Shown here: one piece after another, positions 1-11,100 of the stretch | Layout: every line of letters starts with the position of its first letter | Position numbering within the stretch: the first letter of the stretch is position 1 | NCBI RefSeq assembly: GCF_007741535.1 | Contig: NZ_CP036525.1 | Location: 124,001-188,000, forward strand | DNA: 64,000 nt | Origin: Rubripirellula lacrimiformis | GTDB taxonomy: Bacteria; Planctomycetota; Planctomycetia; Pirellulales; Pirellulaceae | Direction of reading: 5' to 3' | Position numbers and translations under genes: made by a program | Notes under the pieces: generated by a model | What the model saw: the letters and a program-made list of their open reading frames with translations, nothing else | Databases searched by the model: none | Told to the model about the DNA's origin: nothing

Positions 1-1
1 T

Positions 2-1897
2 TTCTATTTCCCGATAGGAAATCGAAAAGGAATCTCCGCTGCCGCACCATCGGGGGTGTCGAGCGGGAACCAAGACCTACTGGTGTTCAGCGATAACTAC
101 TTGATCTTCGGCAGTATTTTTGATCAGCAGCGACGGGTCGAACGTTCGCTGCGTGGCTTCGACGCCGAAGTCGGTGCTAACCTGGTCAAGGACATCCTGC
201 CGGGCGTAACATCCAAAACTCACATTGGGATCTATGGATTCGAGAATCCCGGGTTGGAGGATATCGTCGGCATCTCAACACGATGGAATGCCAATGCATG
301 GGACAGCATTGATTTGAACATTGGTGTTCAGAGTGATCGATTCTTTGGTACGCAAGCGACGATTGGGCTGACTCTCTTTATTGAGAAGCGGCGCGGGTAT
401 TCGTCTCGTTGCTGTCGAGAAACGGTGGTCGATCGAATGAACGACCCGGTCACACGCCGTTCTGCGATCACGGTGGCTGAGACGAAAATCGGTGCGGATC
501 CGGTGTTCGTGGGCGAACGCCTTCGTTACGCATCTAACGGCGATGAAATCCGTGTCGTTCATGTCGACAGTGCTAGTACCGGTGGCGATGGGACGTTTGA
601 AAACCCGCTTGGGGACGTCGGTCAAGTTAACGCGAACTCTGAAATCGGAGACATCGTTTACTTGTACTCGGGCAGCGTCTTCGATGGGCAGAACAGTTTA
701 CTGTTGCAAGACGGACAGCACCTGTTGGGCGAAGGTGGTGGCTATCAACACATGCTTGATACACTTCAAGCGGGTGTGGTGGCGCTTCCCAACGTTCGCG
801 GAATCAGCGGCGATATTCCTGTCATTCAGAATTCCACAGCGACCGCCATCGAACTTGCCAATCGTACGTTGGTCGCGAACCTTTCGGTCGTCGATCCGCT
901 ATCGGGTGCAGGCATCTCTGGGACGGACGTGTCGGATGCAATCATCAAGGATTCGTCGATCAGCACAACCGCACAGGGAGTCTACGGTGTTTCGCTCAGT
1001 GGTGCATCTTCGCTAAGTCTCGAAAATTCGGATGTCAGCACATCGGGCCGAGTCGCCTATGGAGTTGCTTTGAACGATTCATCCAGTCTGCATTCGGTCG
1101 AGAGCCAGATCACCACCAATGGTCAAAGTGCCCACGGGTTAATCGCCCTGAACCAATCGGAGGCATGGATCGACCAGGGCAGCGTGATCACTGCCAACGG
1201 GCCATTCGCGTACGGCGTATTCGCGATGGATCAATCGATGACGCGGCTAGACAATGCCAGCGAAGTGAGAACCAACGGGATGCTGGGGTATGGATTTAGG
1301 ATAAAAGATGAAGCCGAAGTGATTGTCGATCACGGCAGTTCGATCCACACGACAGCTATTTACGCCAATGGTGCAACCGTTCTCGATTTCGCGTTATTCA
1401 CGTTGCAGGGCGGGAGTCAGATTCACACCGAAGGTGACATCGCCTACGGCATCTATACCTCGAACAATGGCCAGTCGACCGTGACCGGTGCAAGTTCCAT
1501 TCTTACCGAGGGGATGAACTCTCATGGTGTTCATACGCAAAGCGACGCCTGGGTATCGATCAGCGAACAAAGCTCCGTTCATACCACAGGAGCCACCGCG
1601 TACGGAATGCGATTTGACGGTCGCTCGGGTGGTGACATTGTCAATTCATCGATTCTTAGTGACACCGACGACGAGATCTACGGGATTGCAGATCGCGACA
1701 ACAACGGTCTGCAACTGTCGATTCTGAACAATGTTCTGGACGCCGGAAACGGCACGATCCATCTGTTCAACCGCAACACGTTGAACGGATCGACGATCAC
1801 TGTGACAGGCGTCAAAGACAAAACCGAGCTTGCAACCGCCAACGGAATAGATGGGGCGAACGTTACCGATGGCAACGACGTCATCTATCAGGAATGA
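2..1897 (+). CDS. Inverse-autotransporter-like beta-helix surface protein, 5' partial
   Basis: The reading frame is open to the left edge of the window, so the start lies outside; the GTG at 56 is only the first start codon in view. The first 120 visible residues look like outer-membrane beta-barrel strands, alternating hydrophobic and polar, of the inverse autotransporter type. From about residue 280 there are degenerate repeats of roughly 25 residues built around AYGV/ANGV and SSL/SSI, typical of a right-handed beta-helix passenger. Such proteins sit in the outer membrane with an exposed passenger. The family is assigned from composition and repeats only; no catalytic motif was seen. It is followed by a convergent gene. 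Confidence 0.6.
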   Translation, partial: FYFPIGNRKGISAAAPSGVSSGNQDLLVFSDNYLIFGSIFDQQRRVERSLRGFDAEVGANLVKDILPGVTSKTHIGIYGFENPGLEDIVGISTRWNANAWDSIDLNIGVQSDRFFGTQATIGLTLFIEKRRGYSSRCCRETVVDRMNDPVTRRSAITVAETKIGADPVFVGERLRYASNGDEIRVVHVDSASTGGDGTFENPLGDVGQVNANSEIGDIVYLYSGSVFDGQNSLLLQDGQHLLGEGGGYQHMLDTLQAGVVALPNVRGISGDIPVIQNSTATAIELANRTLVANLSVVDPLSGAGISGTDVSDAIIKDSSISTTAQGVYGVSLSGASSLSLENSDVSTSGRVAYGVALNDSSSLHSVESQITTNGQSAHGLIALNQSEAWIDQGSVITANGPFAYGVFAMDQSMTRLDNASEVRTNGMLGYGFRIKDEAEVIVDHGSSIHTTAIYANGATVLDFALFTLQGGSQIHTEGDIAYGIYTSNNGQSTVTGASSILTEGMNSHGVHTQSDAWVSISEQSSVHTTGATAYGMRFDGRSGGDIVNSSILSDTDDEIYGIADRDNNGLQLSILNNVLDAGNGTIHLFNRNTLNGSTITVTGVKDKTELATANGIDGANVTDGNDVIYQE

Positions 1898-1936
1898 TCC
1901 TGCGGAAAACGAGCTGGCAGGACGCCGACGAATCGA

Positions 1937-2626
1937 TTAGCGGCGATAATATGCCAGGTTCTTGGAGGGTTTTCGCAACCGTTGGTACGTTCGGTACAGA
2001 AGGAAACCGACCAGCAAGGACGCGATGAAAATGGACGTCGACAATTCGGGCACTGCAACCACGTTGACCGAGTAGGCTGCCGTGACCGAAGCGAGTTGGA
2101 ATTCTGAATCACTCGGGCCGGTGTTCCACACGCTGAATGCAGTGGGATAGTGACCGACGTCAAACGAGAGCTTTTGCCCAACCATGCTGAAGTCGTTGAT
2201 GTTGAATCCACTCGTGACAGAGTCGGGCTGAGCAACTGATTTGAGACAGAAGATCTCATCACCCTCGAGGCCGCTAAATTCAAGCTCACTAAAGCCGATG
2301 AACTGGAGCACCGAACTGATGGGGGTCGCCGGAGTAGGGGCCGGAAAATAGATGATTTGATTGAGACGGATTTGACCCGGCGTTCCGATTCCGTCATTCG
2401 TGCCCAGGCCAACGCTGTCTGCGAATAGCAATGCATCTGAGGCAGGATCGAGTTCGATGTCGATCGTAATCCCGCCAATTGGAATCGGTTTTTGATAGTG
2501 GAGATCGGTTCCCTGGGCCGCGGGTTGGGTCAGATCGAATTTGACTTCGGTGACAACCGCGGCGGACCCCGATTGTGGCGTTGCAAAGAGTGCAAGCAAG
2601 CAGACAGCAGTGAGCGCAATGCGCAT
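1937..2626 (-). CDS. PEP-CTERM-like secreted protein
   Basis: About 229 residues. The ATG at 2626 gives a clean signal peptide (MRIALTAVCLLALFA, then GSAA), and an AGGGA-like ribosome site lies just upstream. The C-terminus has the PEP-CTERM arrangement: a VPE-type motif (AVPELSTS), a hydrophobic segment (IFIASLLVGFLLY) and an arginine/lysine-rich tail (RTYQRLRK). That predicts export and sorting at the membrane. The middle is a beta-rich domain with no family I recognise. The protein is probably anchored or processed by an exosortase-like system encoded elsewhere. The first residue of the motif block is V-P-E-L rather than V-P-E-P, so it is a variant. Confidence 0.7.
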   Translation of the reverse strand: MRIALTAVCLLALFATPQSGSAAVVTEVKFDLTQPAAQGTDLHYQKPIPIGGITIDIELDPASDALLFADSVGLGTNDGIGTPGQIRLNQIIYFPAPTPATPISSVLQFIGFSELEFSGLEGDEIFCLKSVAQPDSVTSGFNINDFSMVGQKLSFDVGHYPTAFSVWNTGPSDSEFQLASVTAAYSVNVVAVPELSTSIFIASLLVGFLLYRTYQRLRKPSKNLAYYRR

Positions 2627-3024
2627 GATGGAACATCCCTGTTTCAAAAGCATGAATGGCAATTTGCTGTTCAGTGCCCCCCGAATCAATTTCGCTCGAT
2701 GAATGAGCGTTTTCTGTTGATCCGGGTGAACAGGTCGGATCCGCGGACCTCGAACAAAGTCCCGTACTCTGTCGCGAAACGCTACCGCAGTGGCGATCGC
2801 TTCGAAGTACGGCGCCGCCATCCCATGACGACCGCACGCAAACCCTCAGTCCTGTCCGCGGGTGGTTTGGGGTCCACCACGCAGGCTGGTCTGATGCAAC
2901 GAATTTTGTGCCACTTAGGCGAAACAGTCAAGGCCGGTTATTTGCGAGGGAAAGAGGGGCGGGTAGGCGCCGGGCTTTGCGGCTCGGTGATGTCGACGCC
3001 GGAGTCCCTCCGATCCAGGAATCG
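2627..3024. other. Intergenic region
   Basis: No convincing gene. It holds the upstream region of the PEP-CTERM-like gene and the 3' flank of the gene ending at 3025. Open frames here overlap one another and show no domain or clear ribosome site. Confidence 0.5.
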
Positions 3025-5019
3025 TCAGATTCGCCGAATGAAATCTTCGGCATAGCTGCGGACTTCGCTGCCGTTGAGTACGTGCACCATCCTGAGACGT
3101 TGGACCTGTTCGTCGCTGAACGAGCTAAGCGGGACATGGATCAGGTATTTCTTGTGCCGCCGCGCTAGTCGACGCCATCCCGGTCCCGGCGGCAAAGACG
3201 ACAGCAGCGCGATTTCGCGACCACGGCTATGCAGGCATGCGGCGGCGATCAGGCGTTCTTCCAGCGTTTCGGCGTAGTCCAGCCGTGAATCTTGCCAGAC
3301 ATCAGGGATCACCACCGGAGGATACAAAAACATCGCTCCCCCATAAACGCTCATCCCGATCCCAGGGCCCACCATCTGGTCTTGGAAATGGGTCGCAAAT
3401 AGGGCCAGGGTTGATTCGGTTTGGTGTTCGGCAAACCAAGTGGTCCGCCACGGATAATCGCGAGGATCGGCGGGGGAATCGAACAGCATTACGCAAGCAT
3501 CCAGCATGCCGCGGCTTGGTGGGACCACCTTCACATAGATTTGCTTTTCGTACCAATGACGAAGCGTATCGCGAATATCGATTCCGTCTTTGACGCTGGT
3601 GGTGAACTTTTCCGTGACCGCAAGGTCGTTGCCGATGATGGCTTGGGCACGATCGAAAACGCGAGTCCGAAAGTCCTCGATCAGGTCGTCTTCGGGCGGA
3701 TAACTGCATTGGCTATACGGGTTCCACTGGTACTTCCAACGATCTTTCTCCGAGGTGTCGGGGCGTCGCTGCAGACGCAGCGTGCACCAACTGATCGGTG
3801 GTCCCGGTAACCGGCTGACCAGCGGAACAACTTCCCCATCGGGCAATCTGGCTTGGTCGATTCCCAGCGTCACCTCGGGAACCATATCCAATGCTTCGCC
3901 ACCGGTCTTGGCAGCCGTAGGGGATGCGTCTTGGTATTGGTTCGCCAGTTCAGCGACGTGCAATGCAAACTGGTCGCCCAAGATTTGTTTGGCGGCCGTC
4001 ACGATCGTGATCAAGTCGGGCGTCATCCGGCGATGGATCAGGGACAGGTTGCGAATGTATTGCAGGCACTTCGAAAGGTGCAGCGGTGTGACCCGGCGGG
4101 CTCGGTTGCCAAGTTCCTTCTTGTACGAGTCGCGGGCGGCCAACAGCAGTTCTTTCACGCCATCGATTTGGATGTCGTCATCGTCTTCCAGTTCGGCGCG
4201 TGCCCGTTCGTGAAGCCCGGTGATGAACGGCAGTTCGCCAAACAGGAACATCAAGGTTCGCGGCTTCACGGGGTAGCGAGTCGGTTGGCAGACCTCCTCG
4301 TGCTCTGGACGCTGGATGGCTGCGGCCGAATCTGAATAGGAATCGTGCAGGTGCTGATAGGCTTCGCGAATCCATGGCCAATGCAAAACGCTGGTGACCA
4401 ACAAAATTCGCTGATGCTTTTTTTCCAGTTCGGTCAAGCGAATCGCCATGTGAACCATGGAATCGCGAGTTTGCTGGTCCGGTGGTCGTGTGATGCTGGG
4501 CAGCACGGCTGCGGCGAACTTTTCGGGGGACACGTGCCGAACGGCAAACGGGTCGGGCATGACTGTCGCGTAAGGACGATATCGATCGGTTTCCAGATCG
4601 ATGTACTCTCGGTGAATGCGTTCACCCATCGCGGCCCGCACCGCCATGATCACGCTCTGGCACGGATCCACCGGGACATAGCTGTACGGAACAACTTCAT
4701 CATCATCCTGGTCGCTCTCGTTGTCCTGGTCTGATTCGGCAGACCAAGACGTCGATTCCCAGCTTTGACCAGGTGGCTGGAAATTTGCCATCGTTGGCTG
4801 AATGACAATCGATGGGGTCGGCAGGTCCAGGACGGCCTCTTCCACCGGCTGCTGAAACGACGGCGGCAACGGAACCGCGACACAGTCAAACGACTCTTCC
4901 AGCATCCAACGACGGACGGTCAACGCAAACTGGCCACTACCGTGAACCACCGGCAGGATTGCAATCCGAGGTCCGATTCGCAGCAATTCGGGAACCCGTG
5001 AGCTTTGTGAAAAAGTCAT
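3025..5019 (-). CDS. Uncharacterised 664-residue protein
   Basis: ATG start at 5019. I do not recognise the family. The N-terminus (PRIAILPVVHGSGQFALTVR) resembles the opening strand of an enzyme fold containing a histidine-glycine turn. Around residues 85-105 there is an acidic low-complexity linker (SDQDNESDQDDDE). Further on, RILLVTSVLHWPWI looks like a buried strand followed by a helix. There is no signal peptide and no membrane segment, so it is probably cytoplasmic. It stands alone, with divergent or convergent neighbours on both sides. The HGxG and VTSxLHWPW motifs suggest an alpha/beta enzyme, but no function is claimed. Confidence 0.75.
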   Translation of the reverse strand: MTFSQSSRVPELLRIGPRIAILPVVHGSGQFALTVRRWMLEESFDCVAVPLPPSFQQPVEEAVLDLPTPSIVIQPTMANFQPPGQSWESTSWSAESDQDNESDQDDDEVVPYSYVPVDPCQSVIMAVRAAMGERIHREYIDLETDRYRPYATVMPDPFAVRHVSPEKFAAAVLPSITRPPDQQTRDSMVHMAIRLTELEKKHQRILLVTSVLHWPWIREAYQHLHDSYSDSAAAIQRPEHEEVCQPTRYPVKPRTLMFLFGELPFITGLHERARAELEDDDDIQIDGVKELLLAARDSYKKELGNRARRVTPLHLSKCLQYIRNLSLIHRRMTPDLITIVTAAKQILGDQFALHVAELANQYQDASPTAAKTGGEALDMVPEVTLGIDQARLPDGEVVPLVSRLPGPPISWCTLRLQRRPDTSEKDRWKYQWNPYSQCSYPPEDDLIEDFRTRVFDRAQAIIGNDLAVTEKFTTSVKDGIDIRDTLRHWYEKQIYVKVVPPSRGMLDACVMLFDSPADPRDYPWRTTWFAEHQTESTLALFATHFQDQMVGPGIGMSVYGGAMFLYPPVVIPDVWQDSRLDYAETLEERLIAAACLHSRGREIALLSSLPPGPGWRRLARRHKKYLIHVPLSSFSDEQVQRLRMVHVLNGSEVRSYAEDFIRRI

Positions 5020-5198
5020 TCGGATTGGCCTTTAATGTGGTGAACCGCGAGAGTATATTTTCGGATCGTTTGCGGAGGATATGTTTATCGTCTTCCCCGT
5101 CGGTTGTGCCAACAGCACGTTTTTTATTTCCCCGGCGGATGCGGACCCAACGCAAACCCATTGTTGCGACCGTTCACAAAGTGAACCAGTCATTCTAA

Positions 5199-5230
5199 GC
5201 AAACGCAGGCGTCGATTGATGTCTGCGTTT
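5199..5230 (-). terminator. Possible terminator of the lipase-like gene
   Basis: Inverted repeat AAACGCAG / CTGCGTTT about 35 bases downstream of the minus-strand gene ending at 5263. There is no long T run, so support is modest. Confidence 0.35.
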
Positions 5231-5262
5231 TGCGTTGGTATCCGCAACATCGGTCGGGATGG

Positions 5263-6381
5263 CTAATGCGATGCGACGAAATCAACGGTCATTTGATTCG
5301 CCTGTTCGTCGTTCATCAGAAAGCTATGCAGGACAGGAACCACCTGCACTTGTTCGGCGCCCTGGAGCTTGGCCTCGTCCAAACTGACCACGAAATCACT
5401 GGAACCGTCCACTAGCGGATTCGCAATCGGGGCTTTGGAAACGTCGCCCGCGATGATCATGAATGGGAACGATGGCGTGCTTAATTTGGATTCAAAGTCC
5501 TTCCACTGCGGGCCCAATTCCAGTCCTCCCTTGCCGGTGACCCACCCATAGATTCCTGTGGGTGCCAATCGACGTGCAATCGCCGCGCCCTGGTTGGGCG
5601 GGCCAAGCATCACCATGCAGCGGCATCGCGGAAGCACCTTCGCTGGGTCGCCTGATCGTTCCAAGTCGGCGATCAGATGGCGGACGACAATGTTCCCCAT
5701 GCTATGACCGACGAAACTGAACTGCGTGTCGGCCGGCATTCCTTCGACAACGTCTCGCAGCCCAGCGGCGTGATCGCCAATCGATGCTCGCGACGACGCA
5801 TAAGAAAATCGAATGACGTTCGTGATGCCGGCCGCGTTGAACGCCGTCTCCAGCGGCTTCATCGAATGACGCGTCCGCATCAACCCGTGCAACAAAACAA
5901 CGGTGTGGTTGGCGGGATCGGATTGCGATGGTTCGGTGGCGGATGTAGGTGTCGCGGCATCCTGAATCGATTTCGGTGGATGTTCGATGATCGGCGGTGG
6001 GACCAATCGATCCAATTCACTTTCGCAGGCTTCTTGCGTTCCCCAGGCTCTGCGGACATCCCCGGCGTCGATCAATCGCCAGTGACCAGTCCAAGCATGC
6101 TGTTGAATCCGGTATCCATTTCGGTAGGCATGGTCGGTCCACATTTGGGTACCGCCGCCTGTCTTGATCGGCAGATTGAATCGCTGGGCCATTTCGGGTT
6201 CGCTGGGCAAATCGACAACCGGTTCAGTGTTTTGCGTCTCAGTACTCTGCGACTGAAGGCTTTCCGGCTCAGCACTCTGCGTTGGGGGGCTTGGGGGGAT
6301 CGCCCATCCGGGCTGTGCCAACAGTCCGCTAACCAGGGTAGTGGCTAGCGCCGCAGTGATTGCAAAGGTTAAACGTGTCAT
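5263..6381 (-). CDS. Secreted alpha/beta-hydrolase (lipase-like)
   Basis: 372 residues. The N-terminal signal peptide ends near GWA. A Pro/Ser/Glu-rich linker follows, then a short region of unknown type (residues ~70-130), then an alpha/beta-hydrolase domain. Visible landmarks are the oxyanion strand VVLLHGLM, the nucleophile elbow GHSMG, an acid residue in the GSSDFVV segment and a late histidine in VLHSFL, which makes a complete Ser-Asp-His triad. The nearest type is the bacterial lipase/PGAP1-like group that acts on esters outside the cytoplasm. The substrate cannot be told from sequence. Monocistronic. Confidence 0.8.
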   Translation of the reverse strand: MTRLTFAITAALATTLVSGLLAQPGWAIPPSPPTQSAEPESLQSQSTETQNTEPVVDLPSEPEMAQRFNLPIKTGGGTQMWTDHAYRNGYRIQQHAWTGHWRLIDAGDVRRAWGTQEACESELDRLVPPPIIEHPPKSIQDAATPTSATEPSQSDPANHTVVLLHGLMRTRHSMKPLETAFNAAGITNVIRFSYASSRASIGDHAAGLRDVVEGMPADTQFSFVGHSMGNIVVRHLIADLERSGDPAKVLPRCRCMVMLGPPNQGAAIARRLAPTGIYGWVTGKGGLELGPQWKDFESKLSTPSFPFMIIAGDVSKAPIANPLVDGSSDFVVSLDEAKLQGAEQVQVVPVLHSFLMNDEQANQMTVDFVASH

Positions 6382-6641
6382 CAGCAGTCATTGAGGGGTA
6401 GCAAGAGTGGATCGGCGTTTCGGTGGTGGACCTCAACGGCGACTGGGAAATGTCGTTTCGCCATCGCAATGGGCCATAAAATACAGGTGCCCGCACGGCG
6501 CTTTGCAATGCGCTTGAAAATTGGCTGTTTCCTAGCAGGCCGGCATTCGGGCGCTAGCAGGCCGGCACCAGAGGTGCGTTTTAGTCCACCGGCGATGCCT
6601 GTCCGTTGATGGGCGGACACTTCCTTTTGGCTTCGTCCTGG

Positions 6642-7844
6642 CTAGTTCTTCGCCGCCCCAATCAGGCTTAGAAAGCTCTCTTCATCCAGTACGCGAATCG
6701 GGCTTCCGGCAGCTTGCATTTGCATCGCCTCGGCCTCGCTTGCATCCGCCGGTGACTGGGACTCGGGTTCGGTGCGGGGCGATTTGTTGTTCCCGATCAC
6801 CAACAGGTCGGTCGATGCGTCGATGGCATTTCGGCACTGACCTCCCGAACGGGTCGCAAGCAACTCCGCATCGCAGTGGCTCAGACGCGACAGTCGTCCG
6901 CAGAACACGATGCTCATTCCTGCCAGTGGTCGAATGAACTCGGCGCGAACCATCAACCGTTGGATGTCGATCGTTTCATTGGGTTCGGATCGATGGGGGA
7001 CCGGTGGATTCGCAGCGCTGGGGACGCTGGATCGACGGGCGGTGCCCGCGTGGTCGCGGCGGAACGCGGCAGAGGATTCACCGACCTTCGACGTTGCTGA
7101 TCCCGATGCTGGTTGGTCCAAGTCCATCGGACTGGTTTGACCAGGATACAGGAACGGCAGCCCGGACGCGTTCTGATCGTTGATTGGGGCCGAACGGGTG
7201 ATCGATGCTTTGCTGGATCGTGACGAGGTTGATCGGCGGCCCTTGATCGACGCTGATTTGGCGCCGCGGTATCCCCAGGACCCGGCACTGCCACGATGGA
7301 TTCGCAGGTGTTTCTCCAGATCCTCCAACGACTCCGCTTCTCGGTCGATGCCCGCGGCCAGCAATACCTTGGCACAGGCAATCGAATCCTCCAAAGCATC
7401 GTGGTGCTTGAAACGAATCCCGAGCCATTCCGAAAGCGGTTTTAATCCGAATCGGGGGCGGTGCGGCCATGTTCGCCGTGCGATCGCACGAGTGCAGGTG
7501 AACGAAAGTTCCGGGATCGGAGTGCTGGCCTGACGCAGGCAAGCCATCAGCACGCCGATGTCAAAACTGGCGTTATGCGCCACCAAGCAGTCGTTGCCCA
7601 AGCGTTCGGCGATTTCAGGCCAGATGTCGCCAAATACCGGTTCATGTTGCACCTGGGCGGGGGTGATTCCATGGATATCGATATTGCCCGGGCTGAAATA
7701 CAGCGGCTGAGGACGGATCATCCACATCGCCGAATCGACGATCTGACCACCGCGAACGACCACCGCAGCCAGCTGACAGGCGCTATCTCGCCGCCGATTC
7801 GCCGTTTCAAAATCGATGGCTGTGAAGTCAGCAGAGAAGTCCAT
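6642..7844 (-). CDS. DnaQ-like 3'-5' exonuclease with C-terminal BRCT domain
   Basis: 400 residues. An N-terminal DEDDh exonuclease domain of about 165 residues shows Exo I (AIDFET, with D11 and E13), Exo II (VAHNASFD) and Exo III (HHDALEDS). A basic Ser/Arg-rich linker leads to a C-terminal region (MSIVFCGRLSR... ATRSGGQ... STDLLVIG) that matches a BRCT fold. This is the layout of DNA polymerase III epsilon-like stand-alone exonucleases with a BRCT tail, probably acting in DNA repair or proofreading. The linker is long and of low complexity. ATG at 7844 is the natural start, because MDFSADFTAIDFET begins the domain directly. Confidence 0.85.
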   Translation of the reverse strand: MDFSADFTAIDFETANRRRDSACQLAAVVVRGGQIVDSAMWMIRPQPLYFSPGNIDIHGITPAQVQHEPVFGDIWPEIAERLGNDCLVAHNASFDIGVLMACLRQASTPIPELSFTCTRAIARRTWPHRPRFGLKPLSEWLGIRFKHHDALEDSIACAKVLLAAGIDREAESLEDLEKHLRIHRGSAGSWGYRGAKSASIKGRRSTSSRSSKASITRSAPINDQNASGLPFLYPGQTSPMDLDQPASGSATSKVGESSAAFRRDHAGTARRSSVPSAANPPVPHRSEPNETIDIQRLMVRAEFIRPLAGMSIVFCGRLSRLSHCDAELLATRSGGQCRNAIDASTDLLVIGNNKSPRTEPESQSPADASEAEAMQMQAAGSPIRVLDEESFLSLIGAAKN

Positions 7845-8187
7845 CGCTCGCTATTCCCCCCGAAGGTGTGCAGCCTGTGGGTCAAACGCCTCTGCCCCAA
7901 GGTGCGATAAAACCCCCATGAAACGCAGCATTGTGTTGTTATTCGACCTAGACAGGCGTATCTTAGAACGTCCACGCAAGATGCGCATTCCTTTCGGGGG
8001 CCCTCTGGTGATCTTTTTTATTCAACCATCAGTGGGGATTTGGGTCCTGGCAAACAGGTCAGTGTCCAAGCCCGAATAGCGTTCGACTTTCATTATACCT
8101 TTTCCGTGTCTGCGATTGCGAGGACTCGTCATCTCGCTGATCCGTCGCAGGCGATGTCCTCATCCGCTTGATTGAAGATTGAAGCTC
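7845..8187. promoter_or_regulatory. Divergent intergenic region
   Basis: 343 bases between two divergent genes, so it must hold promoters for both. I see no operator, riboswitch or other structure that I can support. Confidence 0.4.
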
Positions 8188-11100
8188 ATGACTAAGCCTT
8201 CCCATCGTTTGAATCGTCAGCATCGAGACTCATCGGCCCGTTCACGCAGCCGTCGCCGACGAATGCTGGAGTCGCTGGAACCACGTTGCCTACTGGCTTC
8301 ACTGTCCGGCGATGTCTTCATCGACTTTGACGGCAACGCGGTGCGAGGGACCTCTGAATTGGGGGCCGCCGATGTTCGTGTCTATTTGGACGCGAATGAA
8401 AACGCACAGTTTGACGATGGCGAACCTTTAACGACCACCAATCGACATGGGAGTTATCAGTTCACGGACTTGGATCCTGGTGACTACTCCGTTCGCATCA
8501 TCGCGGATCCTGGTGACCAGACGGCACCGCGGGTGTATTTGGGAACCGGCTACACCAGCACAGGGGACGGGGGCGGCGTCAATCCGACTCAGTTGTTCGA
8601 GATGAGTGAAGACGGACGGGTCACTGCGATCGGTTCGCCGACCACAGACCGTATCCATGGGCTGGTTCGGACCAACGATGGATCATTGATCGGAATCAGC
8701 TATCTAACGGACTCGGTCTATTCAATCGATCCGGGAACCGGCCAAGAAACCGTACTGGCGCAGGCCGAACAAGACGTGATAGGCGGTCTGGCATACGACT
8801 CGCAAACGGACACGATCTATACGCTGGCCAGTGTCGGCGGTGCATTGCAGTTGAAGATCGTTGACGATCAGACGGGGTTGTTGGGTGACCCGGCACCGAT
8901 CACTTCGGAACTGTTGGCGCTGAATTATGGCAGCACATTCTTTGACATCGATGTTTCGTCAGGATCGGTGACGGAAGTGCCGCGCCAAACGGGCAGCCCA
9001 TTCGCCAGTACGATGGACCGCCGCAGTGATGGTGTCATCTTTGGTCTGCAGGGCAATGATCTGAAGCAGTTTTCGTTTTCTGCCGCAGGCTCGACCGCAT
9101 CGACATCATCGACCTTGTCGTCGCCCATTGCAGCGATCAGTTTTGGTGCCGACGATCAACTGTTCGGCGTCAGCAGCAGTTCGGTGTTCCACACGATCGA
9201 CGTCGCCACGGGGACGGTGAACGTCGGTGTGCCCATCACGTATAACAGCAAGTCGATTTCTGGGATCCAGGGATTCGACATTGGTCCCCATGGGACACAC
9301 TATCTGGTTGACGCGACTTACCTGTACACATTCAATCCGTCGACCGGCGTGGCGACGCGTTCACCCGATCGTTCCTTTCCGCCCTTTTCGCCAATCTTCA
9401 CGTCTTTGACGGCTGGTCCGGACGGCGAGTTGTTCGCCACACTGTTCAGCACGGATCACCCGGTTGCTCAGATTGATCCGTTAACCGGACGCGGCAGCTA
9501 TCTGGCAACCGACCAGGCCAGTTCATCCTTTGCATCGATCGTCGCTGGCGGTGTCAGCGGTCCAACGCAAGGTCTTAGCGGATTTGGGAACGTCAGCGAT
9601 CTGACATTTGACCCGGTCCGGAATCGTATCGTCGGTTTTGACAACAGCAGTGACCAGTTCTTTGAATTTTTGCCCAGTGGCGTCGGAACCGTGCTGGCCC
9701 GCACCGACCGTTCGCTTGATAGCTGGTCGTTGGCGTTCAATGGGACGGATTTTGTCATGTTCGATAATGGTGACGCGAACAAGACGTCCGTGATTACCGT
9801 CAACCCGGACACCGGCGCGACGTCAGCTGGTTTTCAAGCTGGGTCACGTATCCCGACCGAAGCCCTGTTCTTTGCCACACGCGGCGATGCCGCGCACCGG
9901 GTTACGGTTGCCGACATCGACGTCAATATCGAAACGCTTGATTTCGGGTTGGCACAGGCTCAATCCGTTGGTGTCTCGACGACCGACTATCCCATCGTCA
10001 TTAGCGAATTGGTGTTGGAAACCAGTGGCGGCTTGGACCATATCAATCAATTGGTCGAGCTTCGCGGTGAACCCGATGGTCAACTCGGATCGAACACTTA
10101 CTTTGTCGTCGTCAACGAATCCGATTCGAACCCCGGCATGATCCGTGAAATCATTGATCTTAGTGACCAGCCGCTGGGCCAGAATGGCTATTTGGTACTG
10201 ACCCAAGCGGGCAGCCCCCATAGCGTCCACCCCAGCAGTGCACACCTGCAAGGGACCACCACGGGCTTTGGTGGGCTTCCAGGAGATCTGTTCTCTTCAA
10301 GCAATGCGCTCGTTCCACAGCTGGGCGGTGTGGGTTTCGAGCCCAGTGGCTATTTCCTGATCCAAGCCAATCAGCCGCCTGTCATCGGGGACGACATCGA
10401 CGAAGACGATAATGGATTGGCAGACCCCGATGGTCTCCTAGCCGATTGGAACGTACTGGATTCGGTTTCGATTCACGCTGCTCCTCGAAGCGTTAGCCAA
10501 GCGTATGGGCAGATCCTGCTGGCTGAGCAAGAACTCGATGAAGATCCCACCACTCGAACGGTCGAGCCCGGAACGCCGATCGTCCTTGCTCGCGGATCCG
10601 GATACGCCGCTCGTGTTGGCGAATCGGTCGGGAGTGATGCAGATGATTGGATCGTGGGGACGCCGATTTCGTCGCTCACCGACCGCAGTGGCGAGAAACT
10701 GGAACTCTATGGCTTCGGAACTCAACTTCCGGAATCGAAGGTGTACCTGGAACGCGCCTTGGATCACTTCGGCGAGGCAAACTTTGTCGGGGGAGTCCGG
10801 GGAACGATCCAGAGCAATCCGGCGCTGGGCGATCTCGATCCGACTCAGCCCGTACCGCCGCCGACTCCGGCGGTGGGGGTCAGCGTTTTGGCGGATACCA
10901 ACGGAAACCGTGTTCGCGATGTCCTCGATTTCAACGCGGATCCCGACTTGATCACCGGCCCCATCCTGGCCGGACTGATCGGAACTCCAGACCCATTTAG
11001 CCAGTTGGGTGTCATTCCGTTGACCCACGCCTTCCCTGGCGTGACCTTGTCGACCACAGGAAGCGATAATCAACCCATCAATTTCGAAGTCCAAGCTCAA

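Noticed and set aside
6382-6641. Frames between the lipase and exonuclease genes
   Set aside because: They cover short GCTAGCAGGCCGGCA-type repeats and show no domain.
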